From: Gammaproteobacteria bacterium
Lineage (GTDB): Bacteria > Pseudomonadota > Gammaproteobacteria > Eutrophobiales > Eutrophobiaceae
NCBI GenBank assembly: GCA_004356415.1
Contig: SMWN01000076.1
Coordinates: 1-7,389, forward strand
Direction of reading: 5' to 3'
DNA length: 7,389 bases
Below are positions 1 to 6,800 of the stretch, in pieces. The position numbers and the translations under genes were made by a program. Position 1 is the first letter of the stretch; every line of letters starts with the position of its first letter. The notes below the pieces were generated by a model. It was given only the letters and a program-made list of their open reading frames with translations. It did not search any database and was not told where the DNA came from.

Positions 1-146
1 CCCTGGCCTTTGATGATTGTTGTATTTCTCCTGAAAAGGATATGGATGCCGATGCGCATCCGCATCTAAATCGTTTCTATACCTATGGGGTGATTGCCAG
101 GCTGGCGCTATTGGCTGCGGCCAGAGAAACAGATGCTCAAGCATAG
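1..146 (+). CDS. 3' end of an unrecognised gene (partial)
   Basis: The first complete codon is at position 3, and an open frame of 47 codons runs to a TAG at 144-146. The visible C-terminus begins LAFDDCCISPEKDMDADAHP and ends in an Ala/Leu-rich, probably helical tail (YGVIARLALLAAARE). I do not recognise the family, and 47 residues are too few to assign a function. The frame is preferred over the others because its residue composition looks protein-like and because it stops 8 bp before the convergent algR-like stop codon, a normal tail-to-tail arrangement. An open minus-strand frame also crosses this stretch but reads as Pro/His/Arg-rich and less natural. The gene's start and most of its length lie outside the window. 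Confidence 0.6.
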   Translation, partial: LAFDDCCISPEKDMDADAHPHLNRFYTYGVIARLALLAAARETDAQA

Positions 147-154
147 AAGCCAAG

Positions 155-889
155 CTATAATTGTCTGATTGCTTTTCTAACATTGCTGGCATGCCTTCTG
201 CTCACCGGTAATGGTGACTCTATGCCTTGCAACTTGATACAGGGATTACCGTCCTCATCTTTGTCCATTCCCTGAATATGCCTCAGTGATACCAGTGCAT
301 TCCGATGAACCCGTATGAATCGCGAAGCAAATTCCTCTTCCAGAGATTTAAGGGAGTCATCAATCAGCAACTCACCCCCTGGCCAGATAGCGGTCACATA
401 TTTTTGATCTGCCTTCAGATAATGGATTTGATTAACAGGGATAATTTGTAAATTACCCTGCACGGTCGCGCTGAGGTGAGAACGACTGTATTTCGAGTCA
501 TCTTTATCTCTTAATTCGCTGACATTGATTCTGTTCAATGCCCGTGCCTTTCTAAGGGCCTGTTGCAACCGTTCTTTACGGATGGGCTTCATCAAATAGT
601 CAATTGCCTGTGCATCAAAAGCCTCTAGTGCATAGTCCTGATATGCCGTGGTAAAAATAATTGCAGGAGGAGATTCCAGCCCGGCAAGATGATGCGCAAC
701 TTCCAGACCATCCATGATTGGCATGCGAATATCCAGTAGAACAATTTCTGGAGATTCCTTGCTAATCAGGGTGAGTGCATCAACACCGTGCTCGGCTTCT
801 AATATGGAAAAATGATTGTCTAGTTCAGAAAGTAGACTGACGAGCCTCTCTCTGGCCAGCATTTCGTCATCAACGATCAGTATTTTCAT
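155..889 (-). CDS. algR: AlgR-type response regulator (REC + LytTR)
   Basis: This is a 244-residue two-component response regulator that would bind DNA when phosphorylated by the adjacent AlgZ-like kinase. The receiver domain (about residues 1-120) shows the acidic pair D7/D8, the phospho-acceptor D53 in LLDIRMPIMDG, T80/T81 in IIFTTAY and K101 in YLMKPIR. A LytTR DNA-binding domain follows (about 140-244), with IHYLKADQKYVTAI, FIRVHRNALV and the terminal VSRRH..NVRKAIRQL. Length and motifs match Pseudomonas AlgR (248 aa). I chose the start MKILIVDDE at 889 because it begins at the usual first receiver beta-strand. An in-frame ATG at 919 would add ten residues (MSQKSLSLIP). Neither start has a clear Shine-Dalgarno sequence, and the start lies inside the end of the kinase gene, so translational coupling is likely. 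In Pseudomonas hemC follows algR; here a convergent gene does. The family assignment is firm; orthology to algR is probable, and the targets are unknown. Confidence 0.9.
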   Translation of the reverse strand: MKILIVDDEMLARERLVSLLSELDNHFSILEAEHGVDALTLISKESPEIVLLDIRMPIMDGLEVAHHLAGLESPPAIIFTTAYQDYALEAFDAQAIDYLMKPIRKERLQQALRKARALNRINVSELRDKDDSKYSRSHLSATVQGNLQIIPVNQIHYLKADQKYVTAIWPGGELLIDDSLKSLEEEFASRFIRVHRNALVSLRHIQGMDKDEDGNPCIKLQGIESPLPVSRRHASNVRKAIRQL

Positions 890-1931
890 AGGGATAAGGG
901 ACAACGATTTTTGTGACATAACGTTGATTATCGGAATGTGTAATCAAATACCCCTTGCTTCCATAATAGGCAAACAAACGTTGGCGGATATTATCCTGCG
1001 CCATTTGATTGCCATCATGTTGTTCTAAATTTCCACCTTGGGACAATGGATTATCAATCGTGATGGTAATCTCGTTTGACGTTTTTTGACCATGAATATG
1101 GATCACACCCCCTTTCGGTAAACGTTCGATGCCGTGGTATATCGCATTCTCAAGGATGGGCTGGAGTGTCAGGGTGGGGAGCTGCGCATCTTCGGGCAAA
1201 TCATCTGTCTCCCAAACCGTTTTCAATCTATCGCCAAATCGGTGAGACTCAATACGTAGATAACGTTTGCATAATGAAATTTCTTCAGCCAGAGTGGACA
1301 TACGTTTGGCATCCTTAAGGCTGACACGAAATAAATCTGCCAGATCCTCAGTTGCTTCTTCTGCCAGCGCCGGATCCTTACGCGTCAGGCTAGCGATGGT
1401 ATTCATACAATTAAATAGAAAGTGTGGTTTTATGCGGGACTGCAGTGCCTGTACCCGTGCATTTGCTTCTGATTCAATGTTTTTCCGCCACTGATGTTGC
1501 ATATAGAAATAGCGTAATGAAAACGCGCTCGCGATCGCACTGATACCTATACACCGAAGCAGGAAGTCACCATGTCCCACAATAGTGGAGCCCGCCAGAG
1601 CGGGCCTGACGTGGAATATCCACCAAGCCAGTTCTGTGATAATCAGCGATATCAATAGAGTCAGCAGATAACTGAGGCTGGCTGCCCAGGAATCAGACAG
1701 GCGGTTCAGATGCTTTCCGGACAGGCACAATGCTGCTGTGCAAGACAGGACAATCCACTGGATGAAGAGTGAATATAATGCCAAATCGGCAACGCGATCC
1801 TGTCCTCGCATCGGAGGTGTCAGTGTTAAAACGATGGCAAGTAATTCGCCAAGAAGAACCACGACAAAAAGCATGCGGACGCTGCAGAAATCCGGTAGAA
1901 AAGAACGTGATTGCTGTTGGTTTATATCCAT
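870..1931 (-). CDS. algZ: AlgZ/FimS-type membrane sensor histidine kinase
   Basis: This is a 353-residue inner-membrane sensor kinase of the LytS/AlgZ class (His_kinase family), the expected partner of the overlapping response regulator. The N-terminal half has about four hydrophobic segments, near residues 20-38, 51-71, 83-108 and 124-143. The kinase region follows: H170 in IKPHFLFNCMNTIASL is the predicted phospho-acceptor, and LPTLTLQPILENAIYHGIE (N262) is the ATP-binding N-box. The glycine-rich boxes are degenerate (ITIDNPL, then GNQMAQDNIRQRL), which is known for AlgZ/FimS rather than a sign of decay. Length is close to Pseudomonas AlgZ (358 aa). The ATG at 1931 is the only ATG, GTG or TTG before the upstream in-frame stop that includes the first membrane segment; no strong Shine-Dalgarno is seen. 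The 3' end overlaps the algR-like start by 20 bp. The sensed signal cannot be told from sequence. Confidence 0.9.
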   Translation of the reverse strand: MDINQQQSRSFLPDFCSVRMLFVVVLLGELLAIVLTLTPPMRGQDRVADLALYSLFIQWIVLSCTAALCLSGKHLNRLSDSWAASLSYLLTLLISLIITELAWWIFHVRPALAGSTIVGHGDFLLRCIGISAIASAFSLRYFYMQHQWRKNIESEANARVQALQSRIKPHFLFNCMNTIASLTRKDPALAEEATEDLADLFRVSLKDAKRMSTLAEEISLCKRYLRIESHRFGDRLKTVWETDDLPEDAQLPTLTLQPILENAIYHGIERLPKGGVIHIHGQKTSNEITITIDNPLSQGGNLEQHDGNQMAQDNIRQRLFAYYGSKGYLITHSDNQRYVTKIVVPYPYENTDR

Positions 1932-1960
1932 AAAATAATGAATTTTCGCAGATAGCTTAC

Positions 1961-1987
1961 GTTATACTGTCGGTGTTTATCAAACAA
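1961..1987 (-). promoter_or_regulatory. candidate sigma70 promoter for algZ-algR
   Basis: On the minus strand a TATAAC hexamer (1966-1961) matches five of six -10 bases. A weak TTGTTT (1987-1982) lies upstream at a 15-bp spacing, which is shorter than ideal. Transcription would start near 1954 and give a leader of about 22 nt before the kinase ATG at 1931. The putative -35 box directly abuts the end of the inverted-repeat element at 1988, so the element would form the upstream flank of this promoter. This is inference from hexamer matching only. Confidence 0.3.
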
Positions 1988-2013
1988 ATACCCAAACTAC
2001 TTGGAAATGCAGG
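1988..2013 (+). repeat. left terminal inverted repeat of the MITE-like element
   Basis: This 26-bp arm begins ATACCCAAACTACTTGG and is the exact reverse complement of 2226-2251. A TA dinucleotide at 1989-1990 could be the target-site duplication, in which case the repeat proper starts at C1991. Confidence 0.9.
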
Positions 2014-2018
2014 ATTCA

Positions 2019-2114
2019 GAGCTCAGTCAGGAAGTCAGAGCAAGGCGCAACTCGCAGTGAATGACTGGTCCTTCATAAGCGTTGTAACGCGGCACTGGCT
2101 TCCTGACTGAGCTC
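2019..2114. repeat. nested 16-bp inverted repeat inside the element
   Basis: GAGCTCAGTCAGGAAG at 2019-2034 is the exact reverse complement of CTTCCTGACTGAGCTC at 2099-2114, separated by 64 bp. The spacer contains a smaller hairpin, GCGTT-GT-AACGC at 2079-2090. Transcribed on either strand, the block could fold into a long branched stem. It makes up the left half of the MITE-like element. Confidence 0.85.
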
Positions 2115-2151
2115 CCGCAGGGCATGACGAAAACCAGCCATCTTCATCGTT

Positions 2152-2192
2152 ATAAAACCGCAGGACTAGAATGACTAGTCCTGCGGCTTTAT
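2152..2192. terminator. strong hairpin, possible bidirectional terminator
   Basis: A perfect 12-bp stem (CCGCAGGACTAG at 2158-2169 with CTAGTCCTGCGG at 2175-2186) closes a five-base loop, AATGA. After one A/C mismatch the stem continues through five A/T pairs (2152-2156 with 2188-2192). GC-rich stem plus flanking A/T runs resembles an intrinsic terminator, with the better T run (TTTTAT) in the minus-strand direction. The hairpin is certain; the terminator function is a guess. It sits between two divergent promoters and could block read-through between the two sides. Confidence 0.4.
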
Positions 2193-2225
2193 GTCTTGAA
2201 TATGACTACTTTCAACTTGCTGAAA

Positions 2226-2251
2226 CCTGCATTTCCAAGTAGTTTGGGTAT
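2226..2251 (-). repeat. right terminal inverted repeat of the MITE-like element
   Basis: This 26-bp arm ends AGTTTGGGTAT and is the exact reverse complement of 1988-2013. The edge with the flanking DNA forms TATAAA (2249-2254), which resembles a -10 hexamer pointing toward argH, but no good -35 lies at the right distance. Confidence 0.9.
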
Positions 2252-2269
2252 AAAAACAAGAACATTAGA

Positions 2270-2296
2270 TTGTACTCACAAAATGGCAAATAAAAT
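2270..2296 (+). promoter_or_regulatory. weak candidate promoter for argH
   Basis: TTGTAC at 2270-2275 and TAAAAT at 2291-2296 (five of six -10 bases) are separated by 15 bp. The -35 match is poor and the spacing short. The alternative is the TATAAA created at the element's right edge (2249-2254). No convincing promoter is visible, so the argH start of transcription remains open. Confidence 0.2.
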
Positions 2297-2351
2297 CGAC
2301 AAAATCATATCAGAAAAGGCTGCTTCACAGATGGAAAATTTACAAAAATGA
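2283..2351 (+). CDS. possible 22-codon leader ORF overlapping the argH start
   Basis: The ORF starts with ATG at 2283, begins MANKIDKIISEK, and its TGA (2349-2351) overlaps the argH ATG (2348-2350) in the classic ATGA arrangement used for translational coupling. An internal ATG at 2331 gives a shorter six-codon version. No good Shine-Dalgarno precedes 2283, and the peptide has no arginine residues, so it is not an arginine attenuator peptide. A chance ORF is quite possible. If the weak promoter ending at 2296 were the true one, the ATG at 2283 would not be transcribed. Confidence 0.2.
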   Translation: MANKIDKIISEKAASQMENLQK

Positions 2352-3799
2352 CAAGTCACAAAAATAAACCCCAGAAAAACAGACCCCGGAAAAGTAAACC
2401 CCAGAAAGATAAACTTTGGGGCGGGCGTTTTTCCGCGTCAACGGACGCCTTTGTTGAACAGTTCACGCAATCTGTTTCTTACGATCAGCGACTTTACCAT
2501 TATGACATTTTGGGCTCGATTGCTCATGTGAGAATGCTGGCCAAGGTCGGTGTACTATCGCGGGAAGAATCTGCTCAAATCATTGAAGGTCTGGAATCAA
2601 TTGAGGCGGATATTGCCCGGGGAAATTTCGAGTGGGAGACTGCGCTGGAAGATGTTCACATGAATATTGAAACGGCACTGGTTACCCGTATTGGTGATGT
2701 TGGCAAAAAACTTCATACCGGGCGTTCACGTAATGACCAGATTGCGACAGATATTCGTCTTTATTTGCGTGATGAAGTGACTGAAATTCAGTCTTTGTTA
2801 ATGAAGCTCATGTCGGCATTACTTGATCTAGCGGAACGTGAGGCTGAAACGATTATGCCCGGGTTTACACACATGCAAACGGCACAACCTGTGACTTTTG
2901 GTCACCATATGTTGGCCTGGTTTGAGATGCTCTACAGGGATAGCCAGCGTCTGGCTGATTGTCATGGTCGTATCAATGTCATGCCGCTGGGCTCTGCTGC
3001 CCTGGCAGGAACCAGCTATCCTATTGACCGTCAATATACCGCTAAATTATTAAATTTTCCTGCAGTGACAAATAATTCTCTGGATGCTGTGAGTGACAGG
3101 GATTTTGCAATTGAGTTCAGTAGTTGTGCTGCCTTGATCATGATGCATCTATCACGCTTTTCGGAAGAACTTGTGTTATGGATGTCTCAGCAATTTGGCT
3201 TTATTGATTTAGGGGATGCCTGGTGTACAGGATCATCCATCATGCCACAGAAAAAAAATCCGGATATCCCTGAACTTGTTCGGGGGAAAACTGCGCGGGT
3301 GTACGGTCATTTGATGGGTTTACTGACATTGATGAAGTCCCAGCCATTGGCCTATAACCGGGATAACCAGGAGGATAAGGAATCCTTGTTTGATGTGATC
3401 GATACAATCAAAGGATGTCTACATGCTTACACAGGGTTGGTGCCTGAAATTGTCGTGAACAAGGAACGTATGCGAAGCGCCGCCATGCAAGGCTTTACGA
3501 CGGCGACTGATTTGGCAGATTATCTGGTGCGAAAGAATATTGCATTCAGGGATGCACACGCAGTGGTTGGACAATCTGTGCAGTACGCTATAGAAGCAGA
3601 GAAGGATTTATCCGAATTAACGCTGGACGAGTTAAAGCAATTCAGTGAAGTGATTGAGGATGATGTCTTTGATTTTCTGAGTCTCGAAGGATCTGTCGCG
3701 GCACGTACACATCAGGGAGGCACGGCACCGGAGCAGGTTTATCAGGCCATACACACGGGTCGCAAACGTCTTAAGTTCGTGCCCTTAACAGAAGATTAA
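2348..3799 (+). CDS. argH: argininosuccinate lyase (ArgH)
   Basis: ArgH cleaves argininosuccinate to arginine and fumarate, the last step of arginine biosynthesis, as a cytosolic homotetramer of the fumarase/aspartase superfamily. Of 483 residues, the conserved enzyme begins at DKLWGGRF (21-28). Visible motifs are DVHMNIE (102-108), KKLHTGRSRNDQ (120-131), PGFTHMQTAQP with H175 as the expected catalytic histidine (171-181), SLDAVSDRD (244-252) and the signature GSSIMPQKKNPD (295-306) with the catalytic serine loop. The family is about 457-464 aa, and the excess is the N-terminal Lys/Pro-rich tail, residues 5-20. The start is fixed: no ATG, GTG or TTG lies between the upstream in-frame stop (2291-2293) and 2348, nor between 2348 and LWGGRF. 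The ribosome site is weak (TGGA, about 12 nt upstream). The gene is divergent from the algZ-like gene, as in Pseudomonas, and is followed closely by the AsmA-like gene. Confidence 0.97.
   Translation: MTSHKNKPQKNRPRKSKPQKDKLWGGRFSASTDAFVEQFTQSVSYDQRLYHYDILGSIAHVRMLAKVGVLSREESAQIIEGLESIEADIARGNFEWETALEDVHMNIETALVTRIGDVGKKLHTGRSRNDQIATDIRLYLRDEVTEIQSLLMKLMSALLDLAEREAETIMPGFTHMQTAQPVTFGHHMLAWFEMLYRDSQRLADCHGRINVMPLGSAALAGTSYPIDRQYTAKLLNFPAVTNNSLDAVSDRDFAIEFSSCAALIMMHLSRFSEELVLWMSQQFGFIDLGDAWCTGSSIMPQKKNPDIPELVRGKTARVYGHLMGLLTLMKSQPLAYNRDNQEDKESLFDVIDTIKGCLHAYTGLVPEIVVNKERMRSAAMQGFTTATDLADYLVRKNIAFRDAHAVVGQSVQYAIEAEKDLSELTLDELKQFSEVIEDDVFDFLSLEGSVAARTHQGGTAPEQVYQAIHTGRKRLKFVPLTED
2363..2407 (+). 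repeat. 15-nt tandem repeat encoding the ArgH N-terminal tail
   Basis: Three in-frame 15-nt units, AATAAACCCCAGAAA, AACAGACCCCGGAAA and AGTAAACCCCAGAAA, encode NKPQK, NRPRK and SKPQK. A fragment of a fourth (GATAAAC) runs into the conserved start of the enzyme. The period is five codons, so changes in copy number keep the frame. The tail is strongly basic and probably disordered. Confidence 0.85.
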
Positions 3800-3839
3800 T
3801 CGTAGAATATTAATCATAGAGAATTAGGCATAGAGGATT
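3798..3839 (+). repeat. three degenerate 14-nt tandem repeats between argH and the asmA-like gene
   Basis: The units are AATCGTAGAATATT (3798-3811), AATCATAGAGAATT (3812-3825) and AGGCATAGAGGATT (3826-3839). Neighbouring units agree at 11 of 14 positions. The first unit starts within the argH stop codon, and the third supplies the Shine-Dalgarno sequence of the next gene. Nothing else was seen in this spacer, and in particular no terminator hairpin. Confidence 0.6.
3832..3837 (+). promoter_or_regulatory. ribosome binding site of the asmA-like gene
   Basis: AGAGGA lies nine bases before the ATG at 3847 and is the clearest Shine-Dalgarno sequence in the window. It supports 3847 as the start, together with the membrane anchor that begins directly after it. 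Confidence 0.75.
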
Positions 3840-3846
3840 AAAAAGG

Positions 3847-6800
3847 ATGGGTAAATTCATCAAGCTGTTATTGAGCATCACAGTCCTGATTGGATTGTTA
3901 TTAGGCGTTGTCGTACTTGGCGCTGTTTTGTTCTTTGATCCGAATGATCACAAGGACCGAATCATTGCCAAGGTTGAAGAAGAAACCGGACGACAACTCA
4001 AACTGGAAGGGGATATTAAACTGAGTTATTACCCGTGGCTAGGGATCGAAGTCAGTGGCGTGACGTTGGGGAATGCAAAAGGCTTTGGGGATGCTCCATT
4101 TTTTCATGCAGATGCAATAGCTTTGCGCATCAAAACAATGCCATTACTGAAAAAGCAATATGAACTGGATACTCTGCGCTTGCATGGTGTCGAAGTTAAT
4201 CTGGCAAAGAATAAAGAGGGTGTTAGCAACTGGGATGACCTCGTTGGTGAAAAAGATGCTGATGCGGGAAAGCAGGAACCAATCCAACTGGCTGCAGTGA
4301 TATTGGGCGGTGTTGACATTAAGGACACCCGTTTTACCTGGGTTGATCAGACCTCTGGTCAAACATTCAGGATTAGCGACCTGAATATGTCCACCGGCGA
4401 CCTGATCTTTGGTGAACCGATCGATATCAAGATGAATTTAAAAGCAGAGTCCAGTCAACCCGCGATTAAAGCTGATCTACAGATGCAGGGAACGGCAACT
4501 TACGATCTTGACGCAGAAACTTATGCATTCCACCCCCTTAAGGTCACAGCAAAGCTGACAGGTAAGAATATCCCTGGCGGAAAGGCGGATCTTAATTTTA
4601 ATACAGGTGTCGCGTTCAACCTGAAAGAAGACACTGCGTCGGTGAATGATCTGACACTCGGTGTTTTGGGGATGTTAGTCAAGGCACAATTAAATGTAAG
4701 TAAACTTAAATCTGGCAAGCCGACGGCCGAAGGGGAACTCTCTATTGTCGGGGAAGATCTGGCCCGCCTTTTTAAGGTTGCGGGGATCGAACCATTAGCG
4801 AGCCAGCTATCCAAGTTGAAAGACAGGTCGTTTGATATACAAACTCGTCTGCATGCTGATTTGGAAAAAGGCTATATCGCCATCTCTGATCTGAAGGCAA
4901 AGCTGATTGGGGCTTCTATCACGGGTCAGGTCGAAGCCAGTAAAGTGGAATCTGACAAGCCTGCCATGAAGGGACAATTGAAGGCATCAGGACCAGACCT
5001 GCCGACCTTACTTCAGATAGCTGGTCAATTTGAAGGTGGGGAGGAGCCAAAGCTCAAGATTTACGGTGAAAGATTATCTAAAGTGTCGAATAAAAGCTTT
5101 GATGTTGATGTTGAGTTTGATGCCGATCTTGCCTCTGGCAATATTCAAGTGCCTGCCTTGTCGATGAAGGCCCTCGGAATATCGGTCAATGGCCGCTTAC
5201 AGGCCAATGACATTAACAGTAAGAAAGGAACGATTGAGGGTAAATTATCGATTCATGGTGAAAAGCTATCAAGTGTCCTCGCTGCGTTTGAGCAGGATGC
5301 CTTGGCCAGGACCTTGCGCAATGTGTCTATCGAAGTTGGGGTGAATGGAACTCGAAGTGATATCAAGCTCAGTCCACTGGTGGCTCAGGCAATTTTTTCA
5401 GGCAAGCAAATTCCTAACTCACCCGTCAAAGTGACGCTAAGTGCCGATACGCGCATGAATCTGGATAAACAGACGTTGGTAGTCAATAAATTGGCACTGA
5501 CCGGCTTGGGTCTGGATGTTAAAGGTGATCTGAATATCAGCAAGTTTATGTCAGAAACTCCGAGTATCAACGGTAAGCTGGATGCCAAAGGGAAGGACTT
5601 GTCGCTTATCTTCAAGGTCATCGGAAATGATGCGTTGGCAAAACAAATCAGCAAGTTGAAAAACAAATCCTTTTCACTGAAGACGGGGTTTGATGCTGAT
5701 ATGACAACGGGAAGACTCAATATCAATTCGCTGGATGCCAGAATGTTGGATGCCACGGTCAAAGGGCAGTTTGCTGCCGAGAACATACAAACCAGCAAAC
5801 CCGCAGTCAGTGGCGAATTAACTGCATCCGGTCCGGATCTGCCCACCTTGTTACAAATAGCGGGTCAGTTTGAAGGAGGCGATGATCCAAAACTGGCGAC
5901 ATATGGCAAGCGCTTATCAAAGGCACCCAACAAGGCCTTTGATATGTCGGCTAAATTTAATGTAGACATGAAAAAAGGCAATATTGACTTACCGGCGTTC
6001 TCAGCAAAGACACTTGGCTTGACGATGAATGGAAAAGTTATTGCTAGAGATTTAAATAGTAAGAATGGTCATATTGATGGCAAGCTCTCATTAAATGGAG
6101 AGAATTTGTCTGCAGTCCTCGCCGCGTTCGATCAGGGTGCACTGGGCAGTGTGCTGAAGAAAATCTCAGTGGATATTGGCATCAAAGGTAATAGCAATGA
6201 TATCACAGTTAGTCCGTTAAATCTGAAAGTAACGGTTGCCGGTAAAGATATTCCCAACTCACCCGTTGATCTGACACTGGTAGCCAACGCAAAAATGAAT
6301 CTGGACAAGCAAACGCTTTCTGTCAGCAACCTGCGCTTAAATGGACTGGGCCTGGATGTAAAAGCGAACATCGAAGCACAACAAATCAAAGATAAACCCA
6401 CATACTCAGGAGATCTGGCAGTCACTGAATTTAATCTTAGAAAATTCATGAGGCAGATGAAACAAGATCCTCCGAAGACTGCAGACAAAAAGGTATTGAG
6501 AAAAGTTGCCTTACAGACAAAATTCTCAGGCACAACCAGCAGTCTTAGTCTGAAGGACCTTTCTTTATTGCTGGATGACACAAGAATGAAAGGCAATATT
6601 TCGGTAAAACATTTTAACCAGCCGACAATCGATTTTGCTATCGACATTGATAACATTAATGCCGATCGTTATTTGCCGCCACCAGCGAAGGTTAAGGCAG
6701 GGAAAACGGCAAAGCAGAAGACAGTGGATAAAGCAGCATCTGCAGCGCCAGAAGTAGTACCAACAGATTTGCCAGTCGAAACATTGAGGAAACTCAATGG

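Larger units (their letters stand above)
1988..2251. mobile_element. MITE-like palindromic element in the algZ-argH intergenic region
   Basis: A 264-bp non-coding segment is bounded by perfect 26-bp inverted repeats at 1988-2013 and 2226-2251 (outer end ATACCCAAACTACTTGG). With one mismatch the pairing extends to about 32 bp (to 2019 and 2220). The edges read TA-CCCAAAC and GTTTGGG-TA, which fits insertion at a TA dinucleotide with a two-base duplication, as made by IS630/Tc1-mariner transposases. Inside lie a second perfect 16-bp inverted repeat and a 12-bp hairpin. No credible coding frame is visible, so any movement would need a transposase supplied elsewhere. It fills most of the 416-bp gap between the divergent genes. 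The structure is seen directly; mobility is inferred. A large repetitive extragenic element or structured RNA is the alternative. Confidence 0.7.

Noticed and set aside
141..180. Terminator between the convergent genes
   Set aside because: Only a weak GAAGC/GCTTTTC pairing with a long loop was found, which is not enough to call an intrinsic terminator.
889..919. Upstream ATG at 919 as the algR start
   Set aside because: It would add ten residues not typical of the receiver domain. MKILIVDDE at 889 is the usual N-terminus, though without a clear ribosome site at either position the longer form cannot be excluded.
816..1028. 70-codon plus-strand ORF across the algR/algZ junction
   Set aside because: It is antisense to two clearly recognised genes and shows no family resemblance.
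1932..2347. AlgR binding site or ArgR box in the divergent promoter region
   Set aside because: I looked for sequences like the Pseudomonas AlgR site and for ArgR-type palindromes and saw no convincing match outside the palindromic element.
2828..3034. 68-codon minus-strand ORF within argH
   Set aside because: It lies opposite the conserved catalytic core of ArgH and has no independent support.
5385..5846. 153-codon antisense ORF within the AsmA repeats
   Set aside because: It lies opposite a well-supported AsmA frame, has Ser/Leu-rich shadow composition and no ribosome site. Its resemblance to the antisense ORF at 6132-6656 (shared CLSRF and TGELGI motifs) is just the sense-strand repeat read backwards.
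6132..6656. 174-codon antisense ORF
   Set aside because: It is a shadow of the AsmA-like gene. Sense-strand codons encode recognisable repeat and linker sequence throughout.
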